From Mycolicibacterium rutilum (GTDB lineage: Bacteria > Actinomycetota > Actinomycetes > Mycobacteriales > Mycobacteriaceae), in contig NZ_LT629971.1 in assembly GCF_900108565.1 (NCBI RefSeq), positions 5,642,001 to 5,706,000 of the forward strand: 64,000 nucleotides of DNA. The letters are read 5' to 3'. The notes beneath the pieces were generated by a model that had not been told where the DNA came from, made no database searches, and was given only the letters and a program-made list of their open reading frames with translations. A program made the position numbers and the translations under genes. This document shows, in pieces, positions 35,827-44,812 of this stretch. Positions within the stretch are counted from its first letter, which is position 1. Every line of letters begins with the position of its first letter.

Positions 35827-36397
35827 GGAATCCTCCCAGCAGCACGTCGTCGAGCGCGATGCACAGCGCGTGCACCAGCAGCAGGTGGATCTCCTGGACT
35901 GTCGCGGTGCTGGGCGCCTCGACGCAGACCGCGTCGTCGCACATCGCGGCGAGCGGGTTCGGTTGTGGTCCGGTGAACGCCCAAGTGGTCAAACCGGTTT
36001 CGTGCGCGGCCTTGACCGCCGCGAGCACGTTCGGGCTGGTGCCGCTGGTGGACAGCGACACCAGCACATCGCCGGGTCGGCCGTGCGCCCGCACCCCACG
36101 GGCGAATATCTCCTCGACGCCGTAGTCGTTGGCGATCGCGGTCAGCGCCGAGGTGTCGGCGTGCAACGAGATGGCCGACAGGGGGATCCGCTCGTCGCGG
36201 AATCTGCCGACCAGTTCGGCGGTCAGGTGCTGGGCCTCGGCCGCGCTGCCGCCGTTGCCGCAGGCCAGCACCCGGCCGCCGGTGGTGAGCACGTCGGCCA
36301 GCCGTCGTCCCCAGGCCTCCAGGCGCGGCACCTCCGGGCCGATGTGGTCGACCGCCTGGGACAGTGCCGACAGGTGCGTTTCGATCATCGGTGACAT
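35819..36397 (-). CDS. gmhA: Sedoheptulose-7-phosphate isomerase GmhA
   Basis: A 192-residue SIS-domain isomerase, the first step from sedoheptulose-7-phosphate to D,D-heptose-7-phosphate. Clear motifs are ACGNGGSAAEAQHLTAEL, LSTSGTSPNVLAAV and the C-terminal metal/substrate segment EIHLLLVHALC. The length is normal for GmhA. It sits between a GT9 gene (13-bp overlap) and hldE, in the order of a compact heptose pathway. Confidence 0.93.
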   Translation of the reverse strand: MSPMIETHLSALSQAVDHIGPEVPRLEAWGRRLADVLTTGGRVLACGNGGSAAEAQHLTAELVGRFRDERIPLSAISLHADTSALTAIANDYGVEEIFARGVRAHGRPGDVLVSLSTSGTSPNVLAAVKAAHETGLTTWAFTGPQPNPLAAMCDDAVCVEAPSTATVQEIHLLLVHALCIALDDVLLGGFHE

Positions 36398-37410
36398 TGC
36401 TGTCCTCCAATCCTGTTGACCGCGTCGAGCAGGTCATCGTCGGTGATGCCGTCGAGGCAGGGATGTCCGTCGACCGGGCACACGCGGGCCCGGGTGAGCC
36501 GGCACGCGGCGTCCTGGTCGCCAAGCCGGATGACGCGATCGCCGTAGGGGCTCCACTGCGAGGCCGGGACCACCGGAGCGAACAGCGACACCACCGGCGC
36601 CCCGACGGCGGCCGCCAGGTGCGCGGGGCCGGTGTTCGGCGCGACCACCACCGCCGCGGCGGCGTAGACCGCCGCGAGGCCGGCCAGCGAGGTGCGGCCG
36701 CCGAGGTCGACGGCGACGTCACCGGCGACCGTCGCGGTGAGGTCGCGTTCGGCCGGGTCGCCGGTGACCACCACGCGGTGCCCGGCAGCGGCCAGCGCCG
36801 CGACCATCCGGGCGCTGCGTGCGGTGGTCGGCCGGCGCGCGGGCACGGCGGCGCCGGGATGGAACACCACGAACCGTGCAGCGCCCAGGATCTCGGCGAT
36901 GTCGGCGGGTAGCGGCGGGACCCGCACCCGAAGCCTCCCGTCGTCGTCTGCGGGCAGTTCGCAGCTCGCCGCGCGCACCAGTGACAGCGCGCGCTCGGGT
37001 TCGGGGACGCCGGACTGCACATGGTGGCGCAGGTCGAGCAAGGTGCCGGGATAGTCCTCGCAGATCGCCCCGACCCACGGCACCGCGGCCATCCGGCAGA
37101 TCAGCGCCAGCGGCAGCGGTGACTGGTGAAACGACGTCAGGATGTAGACCCGCTCGGGCGCCACGTCCCGCAGCTGTTTGACCAGGGCGTCGACGTGGTC
37201 GGCGGTGAGCCCGGGCGAGTCGAAATCGACCCAGGGGGCCTGCCATTCGATGATGTCGGCCACGCCGGGCAGCAGTTCGGCGGCGGCGTGGCCGCGCGGC
37301 CCGACGAGCAGCGTGACGCCGTCGTGGCGGTCGGCCACCGCGCGCACCGCCGGGCCGGTGATCAGCACGTCACCGGCACTGTCGAGTCTCGCGACCACGG
37401 CCCGGGTCAT
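36385..37410 (-). CDS. GT9 heptosyltransferase-like protein
   Basis: A 341-residue GT9 protein, second of the cluster. The N-terminus VVARLDSAGDVLITGPAVRA has the GD element of the family; the C-terminal domain has VVFHPGAAVPAR, then AAVVVAPNTGPAHLAAAVGAPVVSLF, the donor-binding signature, and a Cys-containing tail (CRLTRARVCPVDGHPC) often seen in heptosyltransferases. The ATG at 37410 overlaps the stop of the fused GT2-GmhB gene (ATGA). It likely transfers heptose from the ADP-heptose made by its neighbours. Confidence 0.87.
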   Translation of the reverse strand: MTRAVVARLDSAGDVLITGPAVRAVADRHDGVTLLVGPRGHAAAELLPGVADIIEWQAPWVDFDSPGLTADHVDALVKQLRDVAPERVYILTSFHQSPLPLALICRMAAVPWVGAICEDYPGTLLDLRHHVQSGVPEPERALSLVRAASCELPADDDGRLRVRVPPLPADIAEILGAARFVVFHPGAAVPARRPTTARSARMVAALAAAGHRVVVTGDPAERDLTATVAGDVAVDLGGRTSLAGLAAVYAAAAVVVAPNTGPAHLAAAVGAPVVSLFAPVVPASQWSPYGDRVIRLGDQDAACRLTRARVCPVDGHPCLDGITDDDLLDAVNRIGGQQCHR

Positions 37411-38900
37411 CGGCAGTCCTTGAGTACCAACGAAACCGCCTCGTCGATGCTGGACGCGACCCTGGCGCCGGCGCGGGCCCGGTTGATCTCGGGCCGTAGT
37501 GTGCGCCGGGTCGGCACCAGCACCGCGTCGGCTCCGGCGGCCAGTGCGGCCTCGACGTCGCCGCCGGTGTCGCCCATCAGCACGCACCGCGACGGGTGCA
37601 CACCGAGCGCAGCGGCGGCGTCGACGACCATGCCCGGCGCGGGTTTGCGGCAGCGGCACCCGTCGGTGTCGTCGTGCAGGCAGACGTGCCACGAGTCGAA
37701 CGGTCCGAGCGCGGCCTCGACTGCGGCGTTGACGGCCCGCAACTGGTCGGGGCTGATCAGACCCCTGGCGACCCCGGACTGGTTGGTCACCACCGCGAGC
37801 AGCAAACCCCTGCGGCGCAGCCGGTTCAGCGCGTCGACGGCGCCGGGCAGCGGGCGCACCCCGGCGGGGTCGTTGAGATAGGGACCGTCCTCGATGAGCG
37901 TGTCGTCGCGGTCGAACAACACGGCCAGCGGCGGATCGGGCCGGGCGCCGCGGAAGGTCCACTCCCCCGCGGCGCGGTGCGCCACCGCCACCGGCGGAAT
38001 GAGCGCGCTGGTCAACACCATTCGGCCGGCCTCGGCCGCGGTGTGCGGCCCGGCCCAGAACCGCCGCGCGGCGAACTCGGCGGTCAGCAGTGCCCACAGC
38101 GCGGCCGCCAACCGCGCTGCCTGCCGCCGGCCGGTCAGCGCGCCGAGTGCCGCGACGACGCCTGTCGCGGTGGTCACCGCGTGCAGGGGCAGCCGGCCGC
38201 GGCCCTCGCCGATCTGCGCGCGCCAGCGCCTGCCGTGCTTGCGGCGCAGCAGCGCGTTGTCGCGGTTGCCGACCTGGGCCCGCACACTGCTCATCAGCGT
38301 GGCCTGGGCGACCGGATGGGTGCACCGGCGCGCGCCGCGCACGATCGTGTTGCCGGCGCGGGTGATTCGCAGCGCGACGTCGGAGTCCTCTCGGTAGGCG
38401 CGGGGGAACCGGTCGTCGAAGCCGCCGACGGCGACCAGCACGTCGCGGCGGAACGCCATGTCGGCGGTGATCCACTGGGCGTCAGCGAGCCGCTGGGTGC
38501 GGCGTTCGTCGTCGGTGGCCCGGCGCCCACCCACCCGCGGCACCTCGATCTGCGCCTGCGAGCCGGCCGCCGCCTGCACTTCGGCCTTGGCCAGGTCGTC
38601 GGCCAGCGCCGCGAACCAATTGGGTTGCGGCACAACGTCGTCGTCGAGGAAGCAGATCCAGTCCGCGGTGGTGGCCCGCCAGCCGGTGTTGCGCGCCGCC
38701 GCCGGACCGCGCCCGCCGCTGCGCAGCACACGCACCGGTAGCCGGCACTCGAGGGACAACGCGGGTTCGGTCGCGGCGCGATCGTCGACGACGATCACGT
38801 CGGCCGGTCGCGGGCCTGCGGAGCCCTCGAGTTCGGCGAGCAGGCGGTGCAGCGACGGCCGTCCCACCGTCGGCACCACGACCGCGAATTGCGGGGTCAT
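37407..38900 (-). CDS. Fused GT2 glycosyltransferase and GmhB-type phosphatase
   Basis: A 497-residue two-domain protein. Residues about 1-230 are a GT2 transferase (FAVVVPTVGRPSL, VIVVDDRA, metal site CFLDDDVV, AYREDSDVAL). Residues about 230-310 contain hydrophobic helices. Residues about 320-497 are a HAD phosphatase of GmhB type: FDRDDTLIEDGPYLND, VTNQSGVARG, zinc-site cysteines in the CLHDDTDGCRCRKP segment, and MGDTGGDVEAA. GmhB removes the C7 phosphate before adenylylation. No internal stop or frame change is seen, so the fusion is real in this sequence. The ATG overlaps the carbamoyltransferase stop. Confidence 0.88.
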   Translation of the reverse strand: MTPQFAVVVPTVGRPSLHRLLAELEGSAGPRPADVIVVDDRAATEPALSLECRLPVRVLRSGGRGPAAARNTGWRATTADWICFLDDDVVPQPNWFAALADDLAKAEVQAAAGSQAQIEVPRVGGRRATDDERRTQRLADAQWITADMAFRRDVLVAVGGFDDRFPRAYREDSDVALRITRAGNTIVRGARRCTHPVAQATLMSSVRAQVGNRDNALLRRKHGRRWRAQIGEGRGRLPLHAVTTATGVVAALGALTGRRQAARLAAALWALLTAEFAARRFWAGPHTAAEAGRMVLTSALIPPVAVAHRAAGEWTFRGARPDPPLAVLFDRDDTLIEDGPYLNDPAGVRPLPGAVDALNRLRRRGLLLAVVTNQSGVARGLISPDQLRAVNAAVEAALGPFDSWHVCLHDDTDGCRCRKPAPGMVVDAAAALGVHPSRCVLMGDTGGDVEAALAAGADAVLVPTRRTLRPEINRARAGARVASSIDEAVSLVLKDCR

Positions 38901-40552
38901 CCCGGCCGCCTCACGACGAACGGGCCGATCGCCAGCACGTCGATCGGCGCGCTGCCAAAGCATTCGAGCGCATCGCGGGGGCTGTCGACCATCGGCCGGC
39001 CTGCGGTGTTGAAGCTCGTGTTGACGATCACTGGCACACCGGTGCGGGCGGCGAACCGGCTGATGGTGTCGTGCAGCAGCGGCAGGCTGCGGTCGACGGT
39101 CTGGATCCGCGCGGTGCCGTCAACGTGGGTGACGGCCGGGATCCGGTCGCGCCAGTGCGCGGCGACGTCGTGCACGAACAGCATGTAGGGGCTGGGAATC
39201 GGCCCCCCGGAGAAGATCTCGCCGGCGTGCTCGGCGAGCACCATGGGCGCGACGGGACGGAACTGTTCGCGGCCCTTGACGGTGTTGAGCCGCTCGAGGT
39301 TCTCGATCCGGCGCGGGTCGGCCAGCAGCGAGCGTTGGCCGAGTGCGCGTGGCCCGAACTCGGCGCGTCCCTGGAACCAACCGATGAGTTTGTTGTCGGC
39401 GAGCGCGTCGCCGATGGTGGCGGCCAGGTCGGCGGGCCGCTCGAACGGGACGGCGGCCTCAGTGAGGGTTGCGGCGATCTCGTCGTCGGAGAATCCGCGG
39501 CCCAGCGCCGCCGACGGCATCGGGACGATCGGCTCCCCCGCCTCACCGGCGAGCGCCAGTGCCGCCCCCAGCGCGGTACCCGAGTCTCCCGCCGCGGGTT
39601 GCACCCAGACGTTCGTGAACCGGCTACGGTCGAAGATCTTGGTGTTGGCGACGCAGTTCAACGCCACTCCGCCTGCCAGGCAGAGGTTTTCGTGGTCGGT
39701 GCGGTCGCCGAGCCAGGCCACCAGATCGAGCAGAACCTCCTCGACGACGGTTTGCACGCTGCACGCGAGGTCGGCGTGCTCGGGCTCGGGCCGATCCAGC
39801 GCATGCCCCTTGCCCGCGCCCGGCGCCCGCGCCGGGGTGATCGCGTCCCAGTCGACCGGTTCGGTGCGGAAACCGCCGTCCGGGCACGCATAGACCAGTT
39901 CGCGGAACCGGTCGGCGAACCTCGGGGTCCCGTAGGAGGCCATCGCCATCACCTTGTACTCGTCGCTGGAGCGCTTGAATCCCAGGTGCTCGGTGAGGTC
40001 TTCGTAGAGCAGGCCCAGCGAGTGCGGAAGCGACTGGGTGGCCAGCACATCGAGCTTGTGGTCGCGGTAGCTGCCCGCCAGCATCGAGGCGCGCTCGCCG
40101 CGGCCGTCGACGACCAGCACCGCGCAGTCGGGGTGCGGGGAGGCCAGCGCGCTTGACGCGGCGTGCGCGACGTGATGGCGGACGTGCCGCACGATGCCGG
40201 GATCGAGCCCCGGCAGCGCGGAGGCCAGGAACCGGGGCGCCCGTTCGGCGTACAGCGTGCGCAGGTACTCCCAGTCGCGGTCGAGACCCGCCAGACCGTC
40301 GGTGGTTTCGTCCATCAGCCGGGGGTCGTAGGAGTAGCCGACCAGGTCCAGATCCGCGGGCGTCAGGCCGGCCTGCTGCAGGCACCAGCGCGCCGACTCC
40401 ACCGGGACCTCCCATGTCGAGAACGGCACCGCCTGCTTGCCGTGCTTGCGGCGGGTGAACCGCTCCTCCTCCGCGGCCGCGACGATCCGGCCGTCGACGA
40501 CCAAGGCGGCGGCTGGGTCGTGGAATACCGCGTTGATTCCGAGGATTCGCAT
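38897..40552 (-). CDS. NodU/CmcH-family O-carbamoyltransferase
   Basis: A 551-residue carbamoyltransferase, which uses carbamoyl phosphate and ATP to carbamoylate a hydroxyl group, here probably of a sugar. The Kae1-like N-terminal domain has INAVFHDPAAALV, EEERFTRRKHGK and the metal-binding histidines in HHVAHAASSALASPH; the C-terminal YrdC-like part has WFQGRAEFGPRALGQRSLLADPR and VPVIVNTSFNTAGRP. Its place in the heptose cluster suggests a carbamoylated heptose or neighbour sugar. It begins 9 bp after the UDP-xylose synthase gene. Confidence 0.9.
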   Translation of the reverse strand: MRILGINAVFHDPAAALVVDGRIVAAAEEERFTRRKHGKQAVPFSTWEVPVESARWCLQQAGLTPADLDLVGYSYDPRLMDETTDGLAGLDRDWEYLRTLYAERAPRFLASALPGLDPGIVRHVRHHVAHAASSALASPHPDCAVLVVDGRGERASMLAGSYRDHKLDVLATQSLPHSLGLLYEDLTEHLGFKRSSDEYKVMAMASYGTPRFADRFRELVYACPDGGFRTEPVDWDAITPARAPGAGKGHALDRPEPEHADLACSVQTVVEEVLLDLVAWLGDRTDHENLCLAGGVALNCVANTKIFDRSRFTNVWVQPAAGDSGTALGAALALAGEAGEPIVPMPSAALGRGFSDDEIAATLTEAAVPFERPADLAATIGDALADNKLIGWFQGRAEFGPRALGQRSLLADPRRIENLERLNTVKGREQFRPVAPMVLAEHAGEIFSGGPIPSPYMLFVHDVAAHWRDRIPAVTHVDGTARIQTVDRSLPLLHDTISRFAARTGVPVIVNTSFNTAGRPMVDSPRDALECFGSAPIDVLAIGPFVVRRPG

Positions 40553-40561
40553 CGTGTTCTC

Positions 40562-41530
40562 CTAACTTCCCTGCAGCGCAACGGTTGCCGGGTGGGTCCG
40601 GAACCAGTCGACCGTGGCCGACAGGCCCTCGACGTAGCCGATCCTGGGCCGCCAGCCGAGCACCTGCCGGGCCAGCGAGATGTCGGGGCAGCGCCGCTGC
40701 GGGTCGTCCTGCTGGGCGGACCGGAACTCGATGGGCGAAGTACTGCCCGCCAGATCGCGGATGGTCTCGGCGATTTCGAGCACGGTGAGTTCGTCGGGGT
40801 TGCCCAGGTTGACCGGTCCGGCGCAGTCGGATTCGGCCAGCGCGACCAGGCCCGCCACGGTGTCGTCGACGAAGCACAGCGACCGGGTCTGCCGGCCCGT
40901 GCCGTTGACGGTGATCGCCTCGCCGGCCAGCGCCTGGCGGCAGAACGTGGGCACGATGCGCCCGTCGTCGGGTCGCATCCGCGGGCCGTAGGTGTTGAAG
41001 ATCCGCGCCACCGCGATGTCGACCGAGCGGCTGCGCTGGTAGGCGAACGTGAGCGCCTCGGCGAACCGCTTGGCCTCGTCGTACACGCTGCGTGGGCCGA
41101 CCGGATTCACGTTGCCCCAGTAACTTTCGGTCTGCGGATGCTCCAGCGGGTCGCCATAGACCTCGCTTGTCGACGACAGCACCAGGCGCGCGCCGCACCG
41201 GTCGGCGAGGTCGAGCATGTGGCTGGTGCCGAGCGCCCCGGTGCGCAGTGTCTCGATCGGCAGCCGCAGATAGTCGACGGGCGACGCCGGCGAGGCCAGG
41301 TGGAACACGGTGTCGATGCCGATGGGCAGCTCGTGCAACGGCTCGCTGATGTCGTGCTCGACGAACCGGTAGCCGGGCCGTCCGGCGAACGACTCGGCCG
41401 TGGCAGGTGCGCTGGTGGACAGGTCGTCGACGGAGATCACCTCGACGCCGGCGTCGAGCAGCCGGTCGCACAGGTGTCCGCCGAGGAACCCGCCGCCGCC
41501 GGTCACCAGTGCGCGCCTGATCTCATGCAT
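40562..41530 (-). CDS. UDP-glucuronate decarboxylase (UDP-xylose synthase)-like
   Basis: A 322-residue extended SDR. The motif LVTGGGGFLGGHLCDRLL starts the Rossmann fold; VFHLASPASPVDY, SSTSEVYGDPLEHPQ, YWGNVNPVGPRSVYDEAKR and IARIFNTYGPRM-like segments are those of UDP-xylose synthase. It would convert UDP-glucuronate, made by the dehydrogenase at 31532-32830, to UDP-xylose. The ATG at 41530 lies only 37 bp from the divergent GT2 start, so the two promoters must be very close or overlapping. It is the first gene of the long leftward run. Confidence 0.87.
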   Translation of the reverse strand: MHEIRRALVTGGGGFLGGHLCDRLLDAGVEVISVDDLSTSAPATAESFAGRPGYRFVEHDISEPLHELPIGIDTVFHLASPASPVDYLRLPIETLRTGALGTSHMLDLADRCGARLVLSSTSEVYGDPLEHPQTESYWGNVNPVGPRSVYDEAKRFAEALTFAYQRSRSVDIAVARIFNTYGPRMRPDDGRIVPTFCRQALAGEAITVNGTGRQTRSLCFVDDTVAGLVALAESDCAGPVNLGNPDELTVLEIAETIRDLAGSTSPIEFRSAQQDDPQRRCPDISLARQVLGWRPRIGYVEGLSATVDWFRTHPATVALQGS

Positions 41531-41567
41531 CGTTTGCCCTTCGCGACAGCGGGTAGCCCGCACGGTC

Positions 41568-42446
41568 ATGTACTCGCCCACCGACGTCTCGTTCGTCATC
41601 GCCACGCGCAATCGGGCCGCTGAGCTCGCGACGGTGGTCGCGCGGCTGCTCGACACCACGCGGTGCCCGATCGTGGTGGTGGACAACGGCTCCACCGATG
41701 ACACCGCGGTCGTCATGAGCCGGATGGCCGACCGGTCGGCGAACCGGCTGCGGCTGATGACGCTGGCCGACAACCAGGGCGCCGTCGGCCGCAACGTCGG
41801 GGTGGCGGCGTGCGACACCCCGTACGTGGCGTTCTGTGACGACGACTCGTGGTGGACGCCCGATTCGCCCGAGATCGGTGCGGATCTGTTCGAGCGGCAT
41901 CCGTCGGTGGGCCTGCTCGCGGCCCGCACGATCGTCTGGCCGCGGCGCCGCCAGGATCCGTTCTCCGCCATGCTCGCCGACAGCCCGCTGGGCCGGCGCC
42001 CCGGCCTGCCCGGCCCGTCGATCCTGGGCTTCATGAGTTGTGCGGCGATGGTGCGCAAGGCCGCGTTCGAAGAGGCCGGCGGCTTCAGCGATCTGCTGCA
42101 CTTTCGCGGCGAGGAGCAGCTGCTGGCGCTCGACATGGCCGCCCTCGGCTGGGACCTCTGCTACTGCCCACAGCTCACGGCCGTCCATCAGCCGTCGTCG
42201 GTGCGCGCGACCGCCGCCGCGCAGGCCGCCAGGGTGCTGCGCAACGATGTGCTGACCACCTGGCTGCGGCGCCCGATCCGTCGGTGCGTCAACGCGGGCG
42301 GCCGCCTGCTCGCCGCGTCCCTGCGCGACCGCGACCACGCACGCGCGGCCGCCGAGGTCCTCGTTCGGCTGCCCGCGGTGCTCGCACAGCGCCGCCGGCT
42401 GCCCCATGCGGTGGAGGAGGCGGTTGCGCTGCTGGAAACGGCGTGA
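41568..42446 (+). CDS. GT2 glycosyltransferase
   Basis: A 292-residue GT-A enzyme: SFVIATRNRAAELATVV, IVVVDNGSTDDTA, the DxD-type site FCDDDSWW, and LHFRGEEQLLALDMAALGW as the acceptor-side helix. It is the only rightward gene inside the cluster, and is convergent with the GT4 gene at 42452-43675 (5 bp between stops). The donor and acceptor cannot be told from the sequence. The ATG at 41568 lacks a clear ribosome site. Confidence 0.82.
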   Translation: MYSPTDVSFVIATRNRAAELATVVARLLDTTRCPIVVVDNGSTDDTAVVMSRMADRSANRLRLMTLADNQGAVGRNVGVAACDTPYVAFCDDDSWWTPDSPEIGADLFERHPSVGLLAARTIVWPRRRQDPFSAMLADSPLGRRPGLPGPSILGFMSCAAMVRKAAFEEAGGFSDLLHFRGEEQLLALDMAALGWDLCYCPQLTAVHQPSSVRATAAAQAARVLRNDVLTTWLRRPIRRCVNAGGRLLAASLRDRDHARAAAEVLVRLPAVLAQRRRLPHAVEEAVALLETA

Positions 42447-42451
42447 GGCGC

Positions 42452-43675
42452 TCATCCCGACGAGGCGCTTGTCGTCGCGACCGCGGGGACCCGGTCGGGC
42501 ACCACTCGCTGGTAGATGCGCTCGGTGTCGGCGGCGACACGATCCCAGGAGTACCGCGCCCGCGCGCGGTCGCGGCCGGCGGCGCCCATGCTCTGGCGCA
42601 TGAAGTCGTCACGAAGCAGGTCGTTGACGGCCTTGGCCACCTCTTCGGGGCTCTTCGGCTTGACCAGCCGGCCGGTCACATCGTGGACGACGGTGTCGAG
42701 CATGCCGCCCACCGCCGACGCCACCACCGGCACGCCGCACGCCATCGCCTCGAGCGGGACGATGCCGAACGGCTCGTACCACGGTGTGCAGGCCACGACA
42801 TCGGCCGACCGCAGCAGCGCGGGCATGTCCTCGCGCGCAACCGAACCGTACAGCCGCACCCGGTCGGCGACGCCCAGCTGCGCGGCCAGCGCCATCAGCC
42901 GGCGCGCCTCCGGATCAGACTGCACCGCGGCGCCGTCGGGTCCGCCGACGATGACCAGCTCGGTGCCGGGCAAGTGCGGCAGGGCGCGCACGACGATGTC
43001 GAATCCCTTGCGCGGCACGAACCGTCCGACACTCACGATGCGGTGATGTTCGCTGCGCGGCGCGGCCGGGCCGTCGGGGCTGAACAGATCCAGATCGACA
43101 CCGCACGGAACCACCGACGTGCGGTCGCGGGTGCGGCCCATCCGCATCAACTCGAACACCTCGTCGGTGCACGTGGCCGCCACCCAGGTGGCCGTCCGTG
43201 CCACCATCGCCTCCAGGTGCAGCCGGTCCGGCGGGCTGGTGTCCTGCTTGCCCTGGTGTCGCCGCTTGACGACGCCGAGTGCGTGAAAGGTTTGCACCGC
43301 AGGAAGATTCAGGTGTCGCGCGGCCAATTGCGTTGCTATCCCGGACATCCAGAAGTGGGCGTGTGCGACGTCGGGGCGGTCGGCGGCCCAGTGTGCGTCG
43401 AGGAACTGGGCGAACGGCCCCATGTAGCTCAGCAGTTCGTCCTTGGGCAACCGCTCGGCGGGCCCGGCGGGGACGTGGACCACCGTGTAGCCCTGCGCCG
43501 TCTGGACCCGCTCGGGCAGTGCCGCGTCGTCGCGCCGCGTGTAGACGCTGACCTGGTGGCCGCGGCGCGCCAACGCCGCCGACAGTTCGGCGACGTGCAC
43601 GTTCTGGCCGCCTGCGTCCACGCCGCCGAGCGCGGCCAGCGGGCTGGCATGTTCGGACACCATCGCGATCTTCAT
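42452..43675 (-). CDS. GT4 glycosyltransferase
   Basis: A 407-residue GT4 enzyme of the MshA/sucrose-synthase-like branch: GGVDAGGQNVHVAELSAALA near the N-terminus, VSVGRFVPRKGFDIV and IVGGPDG at the start of the donor domain, and the E(x7)E motif in YEPFGIVPLEAMACGVPVVAS. I set the start at the ATG at 43675 because the preceding residues lack the beta1 pattern. It lies 20 bp after the glycosyltransferase gene upstream and forms a short leftward operon with it. Confidence 0.87.
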   Translation of the reverse strand: MKIAMVSEHASPLAALGGVDAGGQNVHVAELSAALARRGHQVSVYTRRDDAALPERVQTAQGYTVVHVPAGPAERLPKDELLSYMGPFAQFLDAHWAADRPDVAHAHFWMSGIATQLAARHLNLPAVQTFHALGVVKRRHQGKQDTSPPDRLHLEAMVARTATWVAATCTDEVFELMRMGRTRDRTSVVPCGVDLDLFSPDGPAAPRSEHHRIVSVGRFVPRKGFDIVVRALPHLPGTELVIVGGPDGAAVQSDPEARRLMALAAQLGVADRVRLYGSVAREDMPALLRSADVVACTPWYEPFGIVPLEAMACGVPVVASAVGGMLDTVVHDVTGRLVKPKSPEEVAKAVNDLLRDDFMRQSMGAAGRDRARARYSWDRVAADTERIYQRVVPDRVPAVATTSASSG

Positions 43676-43695
43676 CGGCGTCCTCCTTCCGATCG

Positions 43696-44670
43696 TCACT
43701 GACAGCACTCGTCGATGAGCGCGTCCCACTCGTTGAGAAACCGTTCGAGGCCGAACTGCGCGGCGGCGTAGTCGCGCGCGGCCTTACCTGCCGCCGATGC
43801 GGCCGCGCCGTCGGCGATGAAGTGCTCCAACGCCGCCCCGAGCGTGTCGATGTCGGCGCTGACCACGCCGGCTTCGGGCGGCACCACCAGCGGTGCCATC
43901 GTCGATGCGACCGCGACGACCGGCATGCCGAGGAACATCGCCTCGATCAGCGACAGGCCAAGCGACGTCCACCGCGCCGTGTGCAGGAATACCCGGCGGC
44001 GGGCGACCTCGGGGAGCAGGCGCGCGGTCGGCACATCGCCTCTCCCGCGCACCTGCGGGCTGAACACGCACTCGCCGATGGTGTCGGTGTCGATGCCCCA
44101 GACATCGATCGGCGCCCGCTCGGCGAGCGGGTCCAGCAAATCCGCACCGACGGTGCGCCAGCGCCGGCAGGGCTCGTTGATCATCGTCGCGGCGGCGCCG
44201 ATCTCACCGGTGTAGAGCAAACCGGGATCGGCGATGCCGTGGGTGATGACGCGGGTGGGCGCCGCACCGTTGTCCCACATCATCTGATTGAAGTCGGTGA
44301 CGTGCACGATCGGGATGTCGGTGCGCGCAGCAAGCGGGTGCGGGCTGTCCACCGCGAACGGCCGCGGGGCGTTGTGCTCGACGTAGACGGCGGGGATGTC
44401 GACGCCCGGCCGCTTGCCCAGCCACTGCGTCGCGAGGTCGATCTCCTCGGGACGTTGCAGCACCACCAGATCGATCGGCTCGCCGCGCAGCGCGGTTGTC
44501 GAAATTTCCTGCGCCCGAGGCCATTTCCGTCCCATAAGACCGCGTCCGTCGGCGTCCTTGCTCTCGTTCACAGGAAGTACACAGCGGTGGCGGCCGGCGA
44601 CGAACGATTCCGTCCAGGAGCCGTGCACGTGCCACAGCAGCAGCGCGCGCGATGGGGTTGGAACCGACAT
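43696..44670 (-). CDS. Putative glycosyltransferase (GT-B, GT4-like)
   Basis: A 324-residue protein. Its C-terminal half resembles GT4 donor domains: RRRVFLHTARWTSLGLSLIE and AMFLGMPVVAVASTMAPLV, then a closing region with FIADGAAASAAGKAARDYA. The N-terminal half has WHVHGSWTESFVAG and DLVVLQRPEE, seen in transferases acting on surface polysaccharides. The full E(x7)E motif is not clear, so the family is less certain than for its neighbours. It is the first gene of the two-gene leftward unit at the right end of the glycan cluster. Confidence 0.72.
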   Translation of the reverse strand: MSVPTPSRALLLWHVHGSWTESFVAGRHRCVLPVNESKDADGRGLMGRKWPRAQEISTTALRGEPIDLVVLQRPEEIDLATQWLGKRPGVDIPAVYVEHNAPRPFAVDSPHPLAARTDIPIVHVTDFNQMMWDNGAAPTRVITHGIADPGLLYTGEIGAAATMINEPCRRWRTVGADLLDPLAERAPIDVWGIDTDTIGECVFSPQVRGRGDVPTARLLPEVARRRVFLHTARWTSLGLSLIEAMFLGMPVVAVASTMAPLVVPPEAGVVSADIDTLGAALEHFIADGAAASAAGKAARDYAAAQFGLERFLNEWDALIDECCQ

Positions 44671-44799
44671 GCGGGCCGCCTACCCGAGCACTTCTCCGGC
44701 AAAACGGTTCTCGAAGCGACTCTTCGTTTAGTGAACCCGTCGAAGTTCGCAATGCGGATTGCCGCGGCGACGGGTCGTTTCGACCTGCTCGTTCCCGGC

Positions 44800-44805
44800 T
44801 ATCGT
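44800..44805 (+). promoter_or_regulatory. Leaderless-type -10 element before small acidic protein gene
   Basis: TATCGT ends 7 nt before the ATG at 44813 and no ribosome site is present; this matches leaderless mycobacterial starts. Confidence 0.4.
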
Positions 44806-44812
44806 GTTCGGT

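Noticed and set aside
31532..44670. True LPS core biosynthesis locus
   Set aside because: Heptose genes resemble LPS core genes, but lipid A and Kdo genes are absent and the surroundings are mycobacterial.
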